From Tabrizicola soli (GTDB lineage Bacteria; Pseudomonadota; Alphaproteobacteria; Rhodobacterales; Rhodobacteraceae): 64,000 nt of DNA. Positions 18,988 to 28,579 of the stretch are shown one piece after another (positions within the stretch are counted from its first letter, which is position 1; the number at the start of each line of letters is the position of its first letter). The notes beneath the pieces are model-generated. The model saw only the letters and a program-made list of their open reading frames with translations. It had not been told where the DNA came from and ran no database searches. A program made the position numbers and the translations under genes. The stretch spans positions 162,536-226,535 of the forward strand of contig NZ_JAEACP010000005.1 of the NCBI RefSeq assembly GCF_015999335.1. The letters run 5' to 3'.

Positions 18988-19806
18988 ATGGGTTTCCCCG
19001 GAACCTGGATGACCGAAAGCGAAAGCGTCGTCTACCGGGTGGTGCCGAAATGCGCCTGCTCGACCATCGGGCAGATCCTGTATTACTCCGACCACGGCCG
19101 GTTCTTCGACGGCGACATCCACGATTCCACCACCGGCCTGCACAAATGGGCGCAGGAGCATAGCCAGCCCCGGATCGAGGCGGTGGTGCACGGCCGCAAG
19201 GCGCCGGCCTTCACCTGCGTGCGCAATCCCTACACGCGGATCCTGTCCTCGTTCTTCGACAAGATCTGCGGCATCCAGCGCAACGGCCGGCGCTACCGGG
19301 GCAATCTGGTGCCGCTTCTGGTGCAGAAATACGGGGTCGAGGTCGGCGGCGAGGACGGCAGGCAGGAATTCGACCAGATCGCCAGTTTCCGCCGCTTCCT
19401 TCTGTTCGCGCGCGACACCATCCGCTTCAAGAAGCCGATGGAGCCCGACATCCACTGGTCGGCGATGGCGGGCCATGTCTCGACCTTCATCGTCAACGGC
19501 GGGCGCTACGACCGGATCTTCTTCACCGAGGATTTCAATGCCGGGATGCAAACGGTGCTGGAGGGGATCGACGCGCCGCATCCGGTGGATCTGGCCACGA
19601 TCCCGCGCTTCAACGAGAGCGAGGGCCACGGGCCGAAGCGCGCCCATCCGGTCGAGGCCTATTTCGACGACCTCTCGATGCATCTGATGTGGGAAATCTA
19701 CAAGCGGGACTTCCAGCTGTTCCGCTATGACTTCGACAACCCGGCCAACAAGATGCCGAAGGGCCCCGTCGACCTGGACGAGGTGCACGCCAAGCTGGGC
19801 GACTGA
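18988..19806 (+). CDS. Sulfotransferase family protein
   Basis: A 272-residue predicted cytoplasmic sulfotransferase using PAPS. The 5'-phosphosulfate-binding loop appears as VVPKCACSTI (residues 18-27), and the 3'-phosphate-binding segment as CVRNPYTRILSSFF around residue 75. Carbohydrate sulfotransferases of this form modify polysaccharides. The ATG at 18988 has GGAG six bases upstream; an ATG at 18976 and a start at 18949 are alternatives. Its location opposite a branching glycosyltransferase supports a role in capsule or exopolysaccharide sulfation. It ends 12 bases from the convergent zinc-finger gene. Confidence 0.85.
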   Translation: MGFPGTWMTESESVVYRVVPKCACSTIGQILYYSDHGRFFDGDIHDSTTGLHKWAQEHSQPRIEAVVHGRKAPAFTCVRNPYTRILSSFFDKICGIQRNGRRYRGNLVPLLVQKYGVEVGGEDGRQEFDQIASFRRFLLFARDTIRFKKPMEPDIHWSAMAGHVSTFIVNGGRYDRIFFTEDFNAGMQTVLEGIDAPHPVDLATIPRFNESEGHGPKRAHPVEAYFDDLSMHLMWEIYKRDFQLFRYDFDNPANKMPKGPVDLDEVHAKLGD

Positions 19807-19822
19807 GGGGGAGCCCCCTCAG
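19803..19822. terminator. Compact shared terminator palindrome containing both stop codons
   Basis: CTGAGGGGG-AG-CCCCCTCAG is a perfect palindrome whose two ends are the stop codons of the sulfotransferase (TGA 19804-19806) and of the convergent zinc-finger gene (19819-19821). Confidence 0.55.
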
Positions 19823-20004
19823 TGATCGTCGTGGGCGTGCTCGCGGTCGATGACGTAGCGCTTGTCGCAATAGCCGCATTCGACCCAGCCGATGTCGGCC
19901 GGGATCGTCAGCCAGACGCGCGGATGGCCCAGCGCGCCCTCGCCGCCGTCGCAGGCCACTTTCCAGCTGGTAACGATCTGGGTCTCGGGGGCATCATCGC
20001 GCAT
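19819..20004 (-). CDS. CHCC zinc-finger protein (NDUFS6-like)
   Basis: A 61-residue protein with the zf-CHCC pattern: Cys18, His27, Cys43 and Cys46 ([12 protein letters not shown]). The family is the bacterial counterpart of complex I accessory subunit NDUFS6, and alphaproteobacteria carry it as a stand-alone zinc protein probably linked to respiratory complex I. The HPRVWLTIP segment matches the family core. The His/Asp-rich tail EHAHDDH is typical of short variants and might add metal affinity. It is convergent with the sulfotransferase gene and monocistronic by appearance. Confidence 0.88.
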   Translation of the reverse strand: MRDDAPETQIVTSWKVACDGGEGALGHPRVWLTIPADIGWVECGYCDKRYVIDREHAHDDH

Positions 20005-20138
20005 GGGCCGGGTCCTGTCTGCTGTCGCTGCCCGCTTTTAGCGGTCACCGCCCCCCGGACACAAGGGACAGAGCGCCGCCCGGCACCGAAAACCACCGCA
20101 CGCGCGCTCTGCGACCGGCGCCGGCCGTCCATGGCAAT

Positions 20139-20173
20139 GCGGGCTTGCCCCCCTCGATGGGGGGCAAGCCCGC
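20139..20173 (-). terminator. Long perfect hairpin after the hydroxypyruvate isomerase gene
   Basis: A 15-bp perfect stem GCGGGCTTGCCCCCC / GGGGGGCAAGCCCGC with loop TCGAT, six bases beyond the stop of the leftward isomerase gene. No U-run follows, but the stem is very stable. Confidence 0.55.
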
Positions 20174-20178
20174 CGCCC

Positions 20179-20955
20179 CTATCCCCCGATCAGCGCCCCG
20201 CGCGACTTCAGTGCCGCCAGCCAGCCCAGGCCCTGCGCGGTGCCCCTGGCCGGGCGGTATTCGGCGGCGATCCAGACCTCGGGGCAATGGGCGTCGATCT
20301 CGTCGCAGAGGTCGGGCAGCGAGAAGCCGCCGCCGCCCGGCTCGTTCCGCGCCGGGAAGCCGGCGATCTGGACGTGGTTGATCCGGTGGCGGTGCTCGGC
20401 CCAGACCGCGCCCGCGTCGCCATGCAGGCGCGCCGCGTGCCAGAGGTCGAACTGGAGTCCGATCCGCGGATCGCCGATGTCGTCCAGGATGCGGGCGGCC
20501 TGATCGTAGTCGTTCAGGAAATAGCCCGGCATGTCGTCGGGGTTCAGGGGCTCGACCGTCAGGGTCAGCCCCGGCACCTCGGCCAGCGCCCAGGCGAGGT
20601 TCTCCGCATAGCACTGCTCCGCCTGCGGACCCTTGGCGACGCCCGACATCACATGCACCCGCCCCGCCTTCAGCCGCGTGGCATATTCCGCCGCGCGCAG
20701 GAAACTGTCGCGGAAGCGCAACTCCATTCCCGGCACCGCGGCGAAACCCCGGTCGCCCGAGGCCCAGTCGCCCGGCGGCGTGTTGATCAGCGCCAGCGGC
20801 AGGCCGTTCAGTGCGGTCTCCCAGTCGCTCATCGGCTGGTCGTAGGGGAACAGGACCTCGACCCCGTCGAACCCCGAGCGCACCGCCCAGTCGGGGCGGT
20901 CAAGCATCGGAACCTCGGTGAAAAGAAGCGTCAGGTTGGCGGCGAAACGGGGCAT
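20179..20955 (-). CDS. hyi: Hydroxypyruvate isomerase-like TIM-barrel protein
   Basis: A 258-residue sugar phosphate isomerase/epimerase (AP endonuclease 2) fold protein. N-terminal FAANLTLLFTEVP and FDGVEVLFPYD are the typical Hyi start, and VEPLNPDDMPGYFL, LQFDLWHA and EYRPA hold the metal-binding Glu/Asp/His residues. Hyi interconverts hydroxypyruvate and tartronate semialdehyde in glyoxylate metabolism, which fits a genome that makes glyoxylate from ureides and glycolate. OtnI-type 2-oxo-tetronate isomerases are close in sequence and cannot be excluded. It lies six bases after the DUF1285 gene, probably in one operon. Confidence 0.85.
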   Translation of the reverse strand: MPRFAANLTLLFTEVPMLDRPDWAVRSGFDGVEVLFPYDQPMSDWETALNGLPLALINTPPGDWASGDRGFAAVPGMELRFRDSFLRAAEYATRLKAGRVHVMSGVAKGPQAEQCYAENLAWALAEVPGLTLTVEPLNPDDMPGYFLNDYDQAARILDDIGDPRIGLQFDLWHAARLHGDAGAVWAEHRHRINHVQIAGFPARNEPGGGGFSLPDLCDEIDAHCPEVWIAAEYRPARGTAQGLGWLAALKSRGALIGG

Positions 20956-20961
20956 GTCTGA

Positions 20962-21534
20962 TCAGGGCAATTCCGACGAGGGGATGACCGGGAAGAACTG
21001 CCCCGAGGACCACAGGCCGAACCACTTATGCCCGTCATGCTCGTGATGGCAACAAAGATCGACCAGCCGGTAGAAGGATTTCCGGTCCACCAGCGCCCAT
21101 AGATTGCTGCGGATCAGGATATAGGGCGACGGCTCGCCGCTCTCGGGGTCGCGCTCGACGCGCAGGGGATGGTCCGGGCCAAGCACCGCCACATCCTCGG
21201 TCCTGGTGGTGAAGGTCAGGGTCTGGTCGCGCTCCGCGCCCCTGGCGTCGAAGTCGATGGCGAGGAGCGGCGCGTCGTCGACCCGGATTCCGACCTTCTC
21301 GACCGGAGTGACCAGGAAATAGTCGTCGCCCTCGCGCTTCAGGATCGAGGAGAAGAGCTTCACCAGCGGTGCGCGCCCGATGGGTGTGCCAAGATAGAAC
21401 CAGGTCCCGTCCCGGGCGATGCGCATGTCGAGGTCGCCGCAGAACGGCGGATTCCACAGGTGGACGGGCGGCGGGCCCTTGGTTCCGGCGGCCTTGGCGG
21501 CGGCGGCGAGCGTATCGGCGCTGGGTTTCGTCAT
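20962..21534 (-). CDS. DUF1285 domain-containing protein
   Basis: A 190-residue conserved protein of unknown function. The N-terminal portion PPVHLWNPPFCGDLDMRI and the following IARDGTWFYLGTPIGR are the landmarks of DUF1285, a family with two small PH-like domains. No signal peptide or membrane segment is seen, so it should be cytoplasmic. ATG at 21534 is favoured by the family N-terminus; the frame stays open further upstream but with no similarity. It is the first gene of a likely two-gene operon with hyi and is divergent from the MoxR operon across a gap that holds a double palindrome. Confidence 0.85.
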   Translation of the reverse strand: MTKPSADTLAAAAKAAGTKGPPPVHLWNPPFCGDLDMRIARDGTWFYLGTPIGRAPLVKLFSSILKREGDDYFLVTPVEKVGIRVDDAPLLAIDFDARGAERDQTLTFTTRTEDVAVLGPDHPLRVERDPESGEPSPYILIRSNLWALVDRKSFYRLVDLCCHHEHDGHKWFGLWSSGQFFPVIPSSELP

Positions 21535-21604
21535 CGGGCGCACTCTAGCGGCGTCTCGTGCGGGTGCAACGGGAGATGGGAGCCGGGGTTCCCGCATGGC
21601 GCGC

Positions 21605-21649
21605 GCAAATCTTTTCGAAAAGATTTGCAAAAGCCTTCGAAGGCTTTTG
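21605..21649. repeat. Double palindrome, copy 1
   Basis: Two abutting palindromes: GCAAATCTTTT/AAAAGATTTGC (21605-21628) and CAAAAGCCTTC/GAAGGCTTTTG (21628-21649). A second copy at 43403-43447 has the same first palindrome, while the second palindrome is changed on both arms in a way that keeps pairing. This copy lies between divergent genes, so it is not an ordinary terminator. Confidence 0.8.
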
Positions 21650-21762
21650 GTCCCGCTGACAAACCTCTCACGATCATTTGTGCCAAGGCGCCTTTTGCCA
21701 TTTGTGCCCGGCGGGATAACTCGCTTTACTGACCGCGTATCACCCTGGAGGGAGCATCGGGC

Positions 21763-22763
<1,001 letters not shown>

Positions 22764-22767
<4 letters not shown>

Positions 22768-23636
22768 GCAGCAGCCCCGACCTCCGCTCCCGCGCCGAGG
22801 CGCTGGGGCAGACCCTGCCGCCCTTGCTGGCCGAGGCCGAGATGCTGGCGGCCACGGTCATGCTGGGTGAGCATGGCCGCAGGCGGGCGGGGCTCGGGGA
22901 TGAGTTCTGGCAGTACCGGCCGGCGCATCAGGGCGATTCGGCGCGGATGATCGACTGGCGGCGCAGCGCCCGGTCGGACGCGCATTTCGTGCGCGAGCGC
23001 GAATGGCAGGCGGCGCAGTCGGTGACGATCTGGGTCGATCCCTCGCGGTCCATGGCCTTCACCGGCGACAGGTCGCGCCCGGCCAAGGCCGACCGGGCAA
23101 GGCTCCTCGGCCTCGCGCTGGCGGTCCTTCTCCTGCGCGGCGGCGAGAGGGTGGGCCTCGCGGGCCTTGCCGCCCCCCGCGCGGGGCGGACGCAGCTTCT
23201 GCGGCTGGCCGGGCGGCTGGCGGGCGAGGAGGGGACCCAGGACTACGGCGCCCCCGAAACCGAGGGCATGGTCAGCCACGGCCGCGCGGTTTTCCTGTCG
23301 GATTTCCTGGGCGACCTTTCCGGCATCGAGGCCGGGCTGGCCCGCGCCGCCGACCGCGGGGTGAAGGGCGTGCTCCTGCAGATCCTCGACCCGGCCGAGG
23401 AGGAGTTTCCCTTCGACGGCCGCACGATCTTTGAATCCATGGGCGGCAGCCTGCGGCACGAGACCCGCCAGGCCGGGGAATTGCGCAGCCGCTACCTCTC
23501 CCGCCTGGCCGAGCGCAAGGACCGGCTGGCCACCCTTGGCCGGGCGGTCGGCTGGCATTTCAGCACGCATCACACCGGCCAGCCGGCGCAATCGGCGCTT
23601 CTCTGGGCCTATGCGGCGCTGCAGGGGGGGCGGTAG
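22764..23636 (+). CDS. DUF58 domain-containing protein
   Basis: A 290-residue cytoplasmic protein whose DUF58 motif DEFWQYRPAHQGDSARMIDWRRSAR is near residues 49-73. A following von Willebrand A-like region contains the degenerate metal site VDPSRSM. It is the classical partner of MoxR in gene pairs found across bacteria. The GTG at 22764 overlaps the MoxR stop. The stop TAG is followed directly by the ATG of the next gene, so the three are coupled. Role inferred from context: the target or adaptor of the MoxR ATPase in an envelope-related complex. Confidence 0.9.
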
Positions 23637-26408
23637 ATGTTCACCCTTGGGCCCATCGGCTTTGCGACCCCCTGGCTTCTCCTCGCGCTGATCGCGCTGC
23701 CGGTGCTGTGGTTCCTCCTCCGCGCCGTGCCGCCCGCGCCGATCCGCCGGCGCTTTCCCGGCGTGGCGCTCCTGCTGGGCCTGAAGGATGACGAGGCCGA
23801 GACCGACCGCACGCCCTGGTGGCTCCTGCTGCTGCGGATGCTGGCGGTGGGGTTGGCGATCGTCGCCTTCGCCGGGCCGATCCTGAACCCCGAGGCGCGG
23901 GTCGCGGGCTCGGGTCCGCTGCTGGTCGTGGTCGACGGCAGCTGGGCCGATGCCCGCGACTGGCCGCGCCGGGTGGAAAAGGCCGGGGCCCTGGTCGCCG
24001 AAGCCGGGGCCGAGGGGCGTCCGGTGGCGCTGCTCCGGCTGACCGATGCCCCCGAAGCTTTGACGTTCCAGACCGCCGAGGCCTGGACCGGCCGCGTCGC
24101 GGCGCTGGAGCCGCAGCCCTGGACCCCGGCGATGGAGCCCTGGGCCGGGACGCTGCCCGAGGGCAGGTTCGAGACCGTCTGGCTGTCCGACGGCCTTGAC
24201 CACCCCGGACGCGGGGCGCTTCTGGACGCGCTGCAGGGCCGGGGCACGGTGCGGGTGATCGAAAGCCCGCGCCCCGTCCTTGCCCTGCATCCGGCGCGCT
24301 TCGATGCGGGCAAGGTCGTGCTGGCCGCCAGCCGGATGCCCGCCGCCGATGCGCTCCAGCTCGAGGTTCTGGCGCGCGGCCCCGACCCTTCGGGGATCGA
24401 GCGGGAACTGGCCCGCCTGCCCCTGGCCTTCGCCGCCGGAGAGGCGCGGGCCGAGGCCACGCTGGACCTGCCGCCCGAATTGCGCAACCGGATCACCCGC
24501 TTCGAACTCGCCGCCGGCCGGACGGCCGGGGCGGTCAGCCTGGCCGACGACAGCCTGAAGCGGCGCAAGGTCGCGCTGATCGGCGCCGGGCCGGACCAGG
24601 AGGGGCTGCAGCTCCTTTCGCCGCTGCACTACCTTCGCCAGGCGCTGGAGCCGGTGGCCGAGCTGATCGAGGGCAGCCTGTCGGACGTGGTGCTGGCCAA
24701 TCCCGACGTGGTGGTCCTGGCCGATGTCGCCCGCCTCACGCAGGGCGAATCCGATGCCCTGACCGAATGGGTCGAGGAGGGCGGCCTCCTGCTCCGTTTC
24801 GCCGGGCCGCGCCTTGCCGCCTCGGACATCAGCCGCTTCGAGGAAGACCCGCTCTTGCCCGTCCGCCTGCGCGAGGGCGGCCGCACCGTCGGCGGCGCGA
24901 TGAGCTGGGGCGAGCCGAAGGCGCTGGCCCCCTTCGCGGAAGGTTCGCCCTTCTATGGCCTCGTGGCGCCTCCGGATGTGGTGGTGCGGGCGCAGGTGCT
25001 GGCCCAGCCCGACCCGCAGCTTGCCGAACGCACCATCGCCGCGCTGGAGGACGGGACCCCCCTCGTCACCCGCAAGGCGCTTGGCGACGGGCAGGTGGTG
25101 CTGGTGCATGTGACGGCGAATGCGGAATGGTCCTCGCTGCCGCTCTCGGGCCTTTTCGTGCAGATGCTGGAGCGGCTGGCGGTCTCGACCCGCGCGGCGC
25201 TGCCGGGGGCGGCGGATCTGGCGGGCCAGACCTGGGTGCCCGAGGAACTCCTGGATGCCTACGGCCAGTCGCAGGACGCCGGCGAGATGGGCGGCGTCGC
25301 GGGCGAGGTTCTGGCCGAAGCGATCAGCGGCGGCCCGACGCTGGCCCTGCCGCCCGGCCTTTACGCCGGCGAGGATCGCCGGGTGGCGCTGAACGTGATG
25401 GGGCCGGAGACGAAGCTTCTTCCCGCCGACTGGCCGCCCTCGGTCCCGGTCGAGGGGCTGGAACGGCCCGAGGCGCAGGCGCTGAAAGGGGCCTTCCTGA
25501 CGGCGGCGCTGGCGCTTCTGCTGCTGGACGTGCTGGCGGCGCTCTGGGTCGCGGGTCGGCTTTCCGGCCTGCGTCGCGGGGTGGCCCTGCTGGCCCTGGC
25601 GCTGCTGCCGCTGGCCCCCGAGGCCCGCGCGCAGGACGCGATGCCCGACGATGCGCTGGCGCTGGAGGCGACGACCGCCGTCGTGCTGGCGCATGTGCTG
25701 ACCGGCGACGCCAAGGTGGACGACATCGCGCAGGCCGGGCTGCTGGGCCTTGGCGACAAGCTCTGGCAGCGCACCTCGGTCGAACCGCAGCTCCCGATCG
25801 GCGTCGATATCGAACGCGACGAACTGGCCTTCTTTCCCTTCCTCTACTGGCCGGTGACGGCGGACCAGCCCACACCCTCGGCCAAGGCCTACGACAAGCT
25901 GAACCAGTATCTGCGCACCGGCGGCATGATCCTGTTCGACACCCGCGACGCCGATGTGGCGGGCTATGGCGCAACGACGCCGGAAGGTCAGGCCCTGCAG
26001 CGCATCGCCGCCGGGCTGGACGTGCCGCCCCTGGAGCAGATGCCGCCCGACCATGTGCTGACCCGCACCTTCTATCTCCTGCACGATTTCCCCGGCCGCC
26101 ATCCGCGTGGCCCGATCTGGGTCGAGGCCGCGCCCATGGCCGAGGCGGAGGCGCCCGAGGGGATGCCGTTCCGCAACCTGAACGACGGGGTGACCCCGGT
26201 GGTGATCGGCGGCAACGACTGGGCGGCGGCCTGGGCGGTGGATGACGGCGGCGTGCCGCTGCTGCCGGTCGGCCGCGGCATGGCGGGCGAGCAGCAGCGC
26301 GAGATCGCCTGGCGCTTCGGGATCAACCTGATCATGCATGTGCTGACCGGCAACTACAAATCCGACCAGGTCCATGTGCCAGCACTTCTGGAAAGGCTGG
26401 GGCAATGA
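23637..26408 (+). CDS. BatA/DUF4159 large membrane protein
   Basis: A 923-residue inner-membrane protein. The N-terminus is a BatA-type aerotolerance domain, with two membrane segments around residues 10-30 and 60-85 flanking RRFPGVALLLGLKDDE. A large non-membrane middle part follows. A further membrane segment near 622-660 precedes the DUF4159 domain (~690-915), with DELAFFPFLYWPV and ILFDTRD visible. It is always associated with MoxR/DUF58 neighbours in alphaproteobacteria. Function is unknown. Its ATG directly follows the preceding stop and its own stop overlaps the next start (ATGA). Confidence 0.88.
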   Translation: MFTLGPIGFATPWLLLALIALPVLWFLLRAVPPAPIRRRFPGVALLLGLKDDEAETDRTPWWLLLLRMLAVGLAIVAFAGPILNPEARVAGSGPLLVVVDGSWADARDWPRRVEKAGALVAEAGAEGRPVALLRLTDAPEALTFQTAEAWTGRVAALEPQPWTPAMEPWAGTLPEGRFETVWLSDGLDHPGRGALLDALQGRGTVRVIESPRPVLALHPARFDAGKVVLAASRMPAADALQLEVLARGPDPSGIERELARLPLAFAAGEARAEATLDLPPELRNRITRFELAAGRTAGAVSLADDSLKRRKVALIGAGPDQEGLQLLSPLHYLRQALEPVAELIEGSLSDVVLANPDVVVLADVARLTQGESDALTEWVEEGGLLLRFAGPRLAASDISRFEEDPLLPVRLREGGRTVGGAMSWGEPKALAPFAEGSPFYGLVAPPDVVVRAQVLAQPDPQLAERTIAALEDGTPLVTRKALGDGQVVLVHVTANAEWSSLPLSGLFVQMLERLAVSTRAALPGAADLAGQTWVPEELLDAYGQSQDAGEMGGVAGEVLAEAISGGPTLALPPGLYAGEDRRVALNVMGPETKLLPADWPPSVPVEGLERPEAQALKGAFLTAALALLLLDVLAALWVAGRLSGLRRGVALLALALLPLAPEARAQDAMPDDALALEATTAVVLAHVLTGDAKVDDIAQAGLLGLGDKLWQRTSVEPQLPIGVDIERDELAFFPFLYWPVTADQPTPSAKAYDKLNQYLRTGGMILFDTRDADVAGYGATTPEGQALQRIAAGLDVPPLEQMPPDHVLTRTFYLLHDFPGRHPRGPIWVEAAPMAEAEAPEGMPFRNLNDGVTPVVIGGNDWAAAWAVDDGGVPLLPVGRGMAGEQQREIAWRFGINLIMHVLTGNYKSDQVHVPALLERLGQ

Positions 26409-28474
26409 GCGCCTCGCTCGCCTATGCGCCGCTGGTCGGCTGGGGAGTGATCCTGGCGCTGGCCGGGCTTGCCCTGGCGCTGTTGGCGCTCGCGCTCTGG
26501 CGCGGGCTTCCGGGCTGGTGGCTGCGGGGGCTGGCCCTGGCCGCGCTTCTGGGCGCGCTGGTCAACCCGGCGCTGCAGGAGGAGGAACGGGCGGGCCTGT
26601 CCGACATCGTGATCCTCGTCGTCGACGAAAGCGCCAGCCAGTCGCTGGGCGACCGCAGGGCGCAGACCGCGGCGGCGGTGGCGGCGGTCGAGGCCGAGGT
26701 CGCCGCGCTGCCGAATACCGAGCTTCGCATCCACCGCCTCGGCGACGGCGAGGAGGACGCCGGAACCCTGGCGCTGACCGCCCTGGCCGAGGCGCTGGCC
26801 GAGGAACCCCGCGCAAGGGTCGCGGGCGCGATCCTGATCACCGACGGGCGCACGCACGACCTCGGCCTGGTCCCGAACCTGCCCGCGCCGCTGCAGGTGC
26901 TGCTGACGGGGCATGAGGACGACTGGGACCGCCGCCTCGTGGTGAAGAACGCCCCCGCCTTCGCCATCATCGGCGAGGAATTCGTCCTCGACCTCCGCAT
27001 CGAGGACGTGGGCGCCCCGCCGCCCGGCGCGACCGAAGTCGCGCTGACCATCAGCGTCGATGCCGAGGAACCGGCCACCTATACCGTGCCCCTGAACGAG
27101 GATCTGGAACTGCCCGTCACCCTGCCGCATGGCGGGGCGAACGTGCTGCAGTTCAGCGTGGCCCCGGTCGAGGGGGAACTTACCGACCGCAACAACGCCA
27201 CCGCGATCCAGATCAACGGCGTGCGCGACCGGCTGCGGGTGCTGCTGGTCTCGGGCGAGCCGCACGCCGGCGAAAGGGTGTGGCGCAACCTCCTGAAGTC
27301 GGATGCCAGCGTCGATCTGGTGCACTTCACCATCCTGCGCCCGCCGGAAAAGCAGGACGGCGTCCCGGTCGAGGAACTGTCCCTCATCGCCTTCCCGACG
27401 CGCGAGCTCTTCGTCGAGAAGATCGAGGAATTCGACCTGATCATCTTCGACCGCTACCGGATGCGGGGCATCCTGCCGATGTCCTATATCGAGAATGTGG
27501 TGAACTATGTCAGGAACGGCGGCACCGTGCTGGTCGCCGCCGGGCCGGAATATGGCGCGGTGGACAGCCTCTACCGCTCGCCCCTGGCGCAGATCCTGCC
27601 GGTCGCCCCCACCGCGCAGGTGGTCGAGGAGGGGTTCCGCCCGAAACTGACCGACCTTGGCCGCCGCCATCCGGTGACCGAGGGGCTGGAGGAGGCGGCC
27701 CCCGAAGGCGGCTGGGGCCGCTGGTTCCGCGCGATCGAGGTCGAGCAGCTGGACGGCCAGGTCCTGATGACCGGCCCGCGCGACCTGCCGCTTCTGGTGC
27801 TGAACCGGGTCGACCAGGGCCGGGTGGCGGTGCTGGCCTCGGACCACGCCTGGCTCTGGGGCCGGGGGTATGAGGGCGGCGGGCCGCAGCTGGAGCTTCT
27901 GCGGCGGCTGGCGCACTGGATGCTGAAGGAACCCGAGCTGGAGGAGGAGACCCTGACCGCCACCGTCTCGGGCGAGGCGATGACGATCACCCGACGCTCG
28001 ATGCTGGAAGAGCCGCCGGGGCCGGTCACGATCACCGGGCCGGACGGGGCGCAGGTCGTGGTCGAGATGCCCGAGGTCAGTCCCGGCAAGCATGAGACCG
28101 TCTGGCTGGCCCCCGCCCTGGGCCTCTACCGGCTGGAGCAGGGCGATCTGGTGCGCGTCATCGCCGTCGGCCCCGCCGCCCCGCGCGAATTCGTCGAGAC
28201 CATCGCCTCGGGCAGCGATCTCGCCCCGCTGGCCGAGGCGACGCGGGGCGGGGTGACGCGGATCGAGGCCGGGCTCCCGGACATCCGCGCCGTGTCCCCC
28301 GGCCGCCCGGCCCTGGGGCGCGGCTGGATCGGCGTGACCCCGCGCGAGGCCTATCTCACCACCGACGTGACCGTGGTGCCGTTCCTGCCCGCCTGGGCCT
28401 GGCTGCTGCTGGCGGCGGGGCTGGCGGTCCTGGCCTGGCTGGTCGAGGGCAGGAAGGGGGCGAAGGCGGGCTGA
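26405..28474 (+). CDS. Membrane protein of the MoxR operon (glutamine amidotransferase-like fold)
   Basis: A 689-residue protein. Two N-terminal membrane segments (residues ~10-55) are followed by a von Willebrand A-like domain with the partial metal motif VVDESASQS. A class I glutamine amidotransferase-like region lies around 275-480 (VLLVSGEPHAGER, MRGILPMSYIENVVNYVRNGGTVLVAAGPEYG) and lacks an obvious catalytic Cys. A C-terminal membrane helix is near 657-680. It is the terminal gene of the coupled four-gene operon and is presumably the outward-facing partner of the BatA/DUF4159 protein. Enzymatic activity is doubtful. Confidence 0.85.
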   Translation: MSASLAYAPLVGWGVILALAGLALALLALALWRGLPGWWLRGLALAALLGALVNPALQEEERAGLSDIVILVVDESASQSLGDRRAQTAAAVAAVEAEVAALPNTELRIHRLGDGEEDAGTLALTALAEALAEEPRARVAGAILITDGRTHDLGLVPNLPAPLQVLLTGHEDDWDRRLVVKNAPAFAIIGEEFVLDLRIEDVGAPPPGATEVALTISVDAEEPATYTVPLNEDLELPVTLPHGGANVLQFSVAPVEGELTDRNNATAIQINGVRDRLRVLLVSGEPHAGERVWRNLLKSDASVDLVHFTILRPPEKQDGVPVEELSLIAFPTRELFVEKIEEFDLIIFDRYRMRGILPMSYIENVVNYVRNGGTVLVAAGPEYGAVDSLYRSPLAQILPVAPTAQVVEEGFRPKLTDLGRRHPVTEGLEEAAPEGGWGRWFRAIEVEQLDGQVLMTGPRDLPLLVLNRVDQGRVAVLASDHAWLWGRGYEGGGPQLELLRRLAHWMLKEPELEEETLTATVSGEAMTITRRSMLEEPPGPVTITGPDGAQVVVEMPEVSPGKHETVWLAPALGLYRLEQGDLVRVIAVGPAAPREFVETIASGSDLAPLAEATRGGVTRIEAGLPDIRAVSPGRPALGRGWIGVTPREAYLTTDVTVVPFLPAWAWLLLAAGLAVLAWLVEGRKGAKAG

Positions 28475-28579
28475 GGGATACCCCGAAGCCTCGCGCGGCG
28501 GCCGGGCAAGACGGTCGAAGCACTTGGCTCGAATCGCCGCCCGCCCCATTCTTGCCGCATTTCAGGGCGGGATTTCGCG

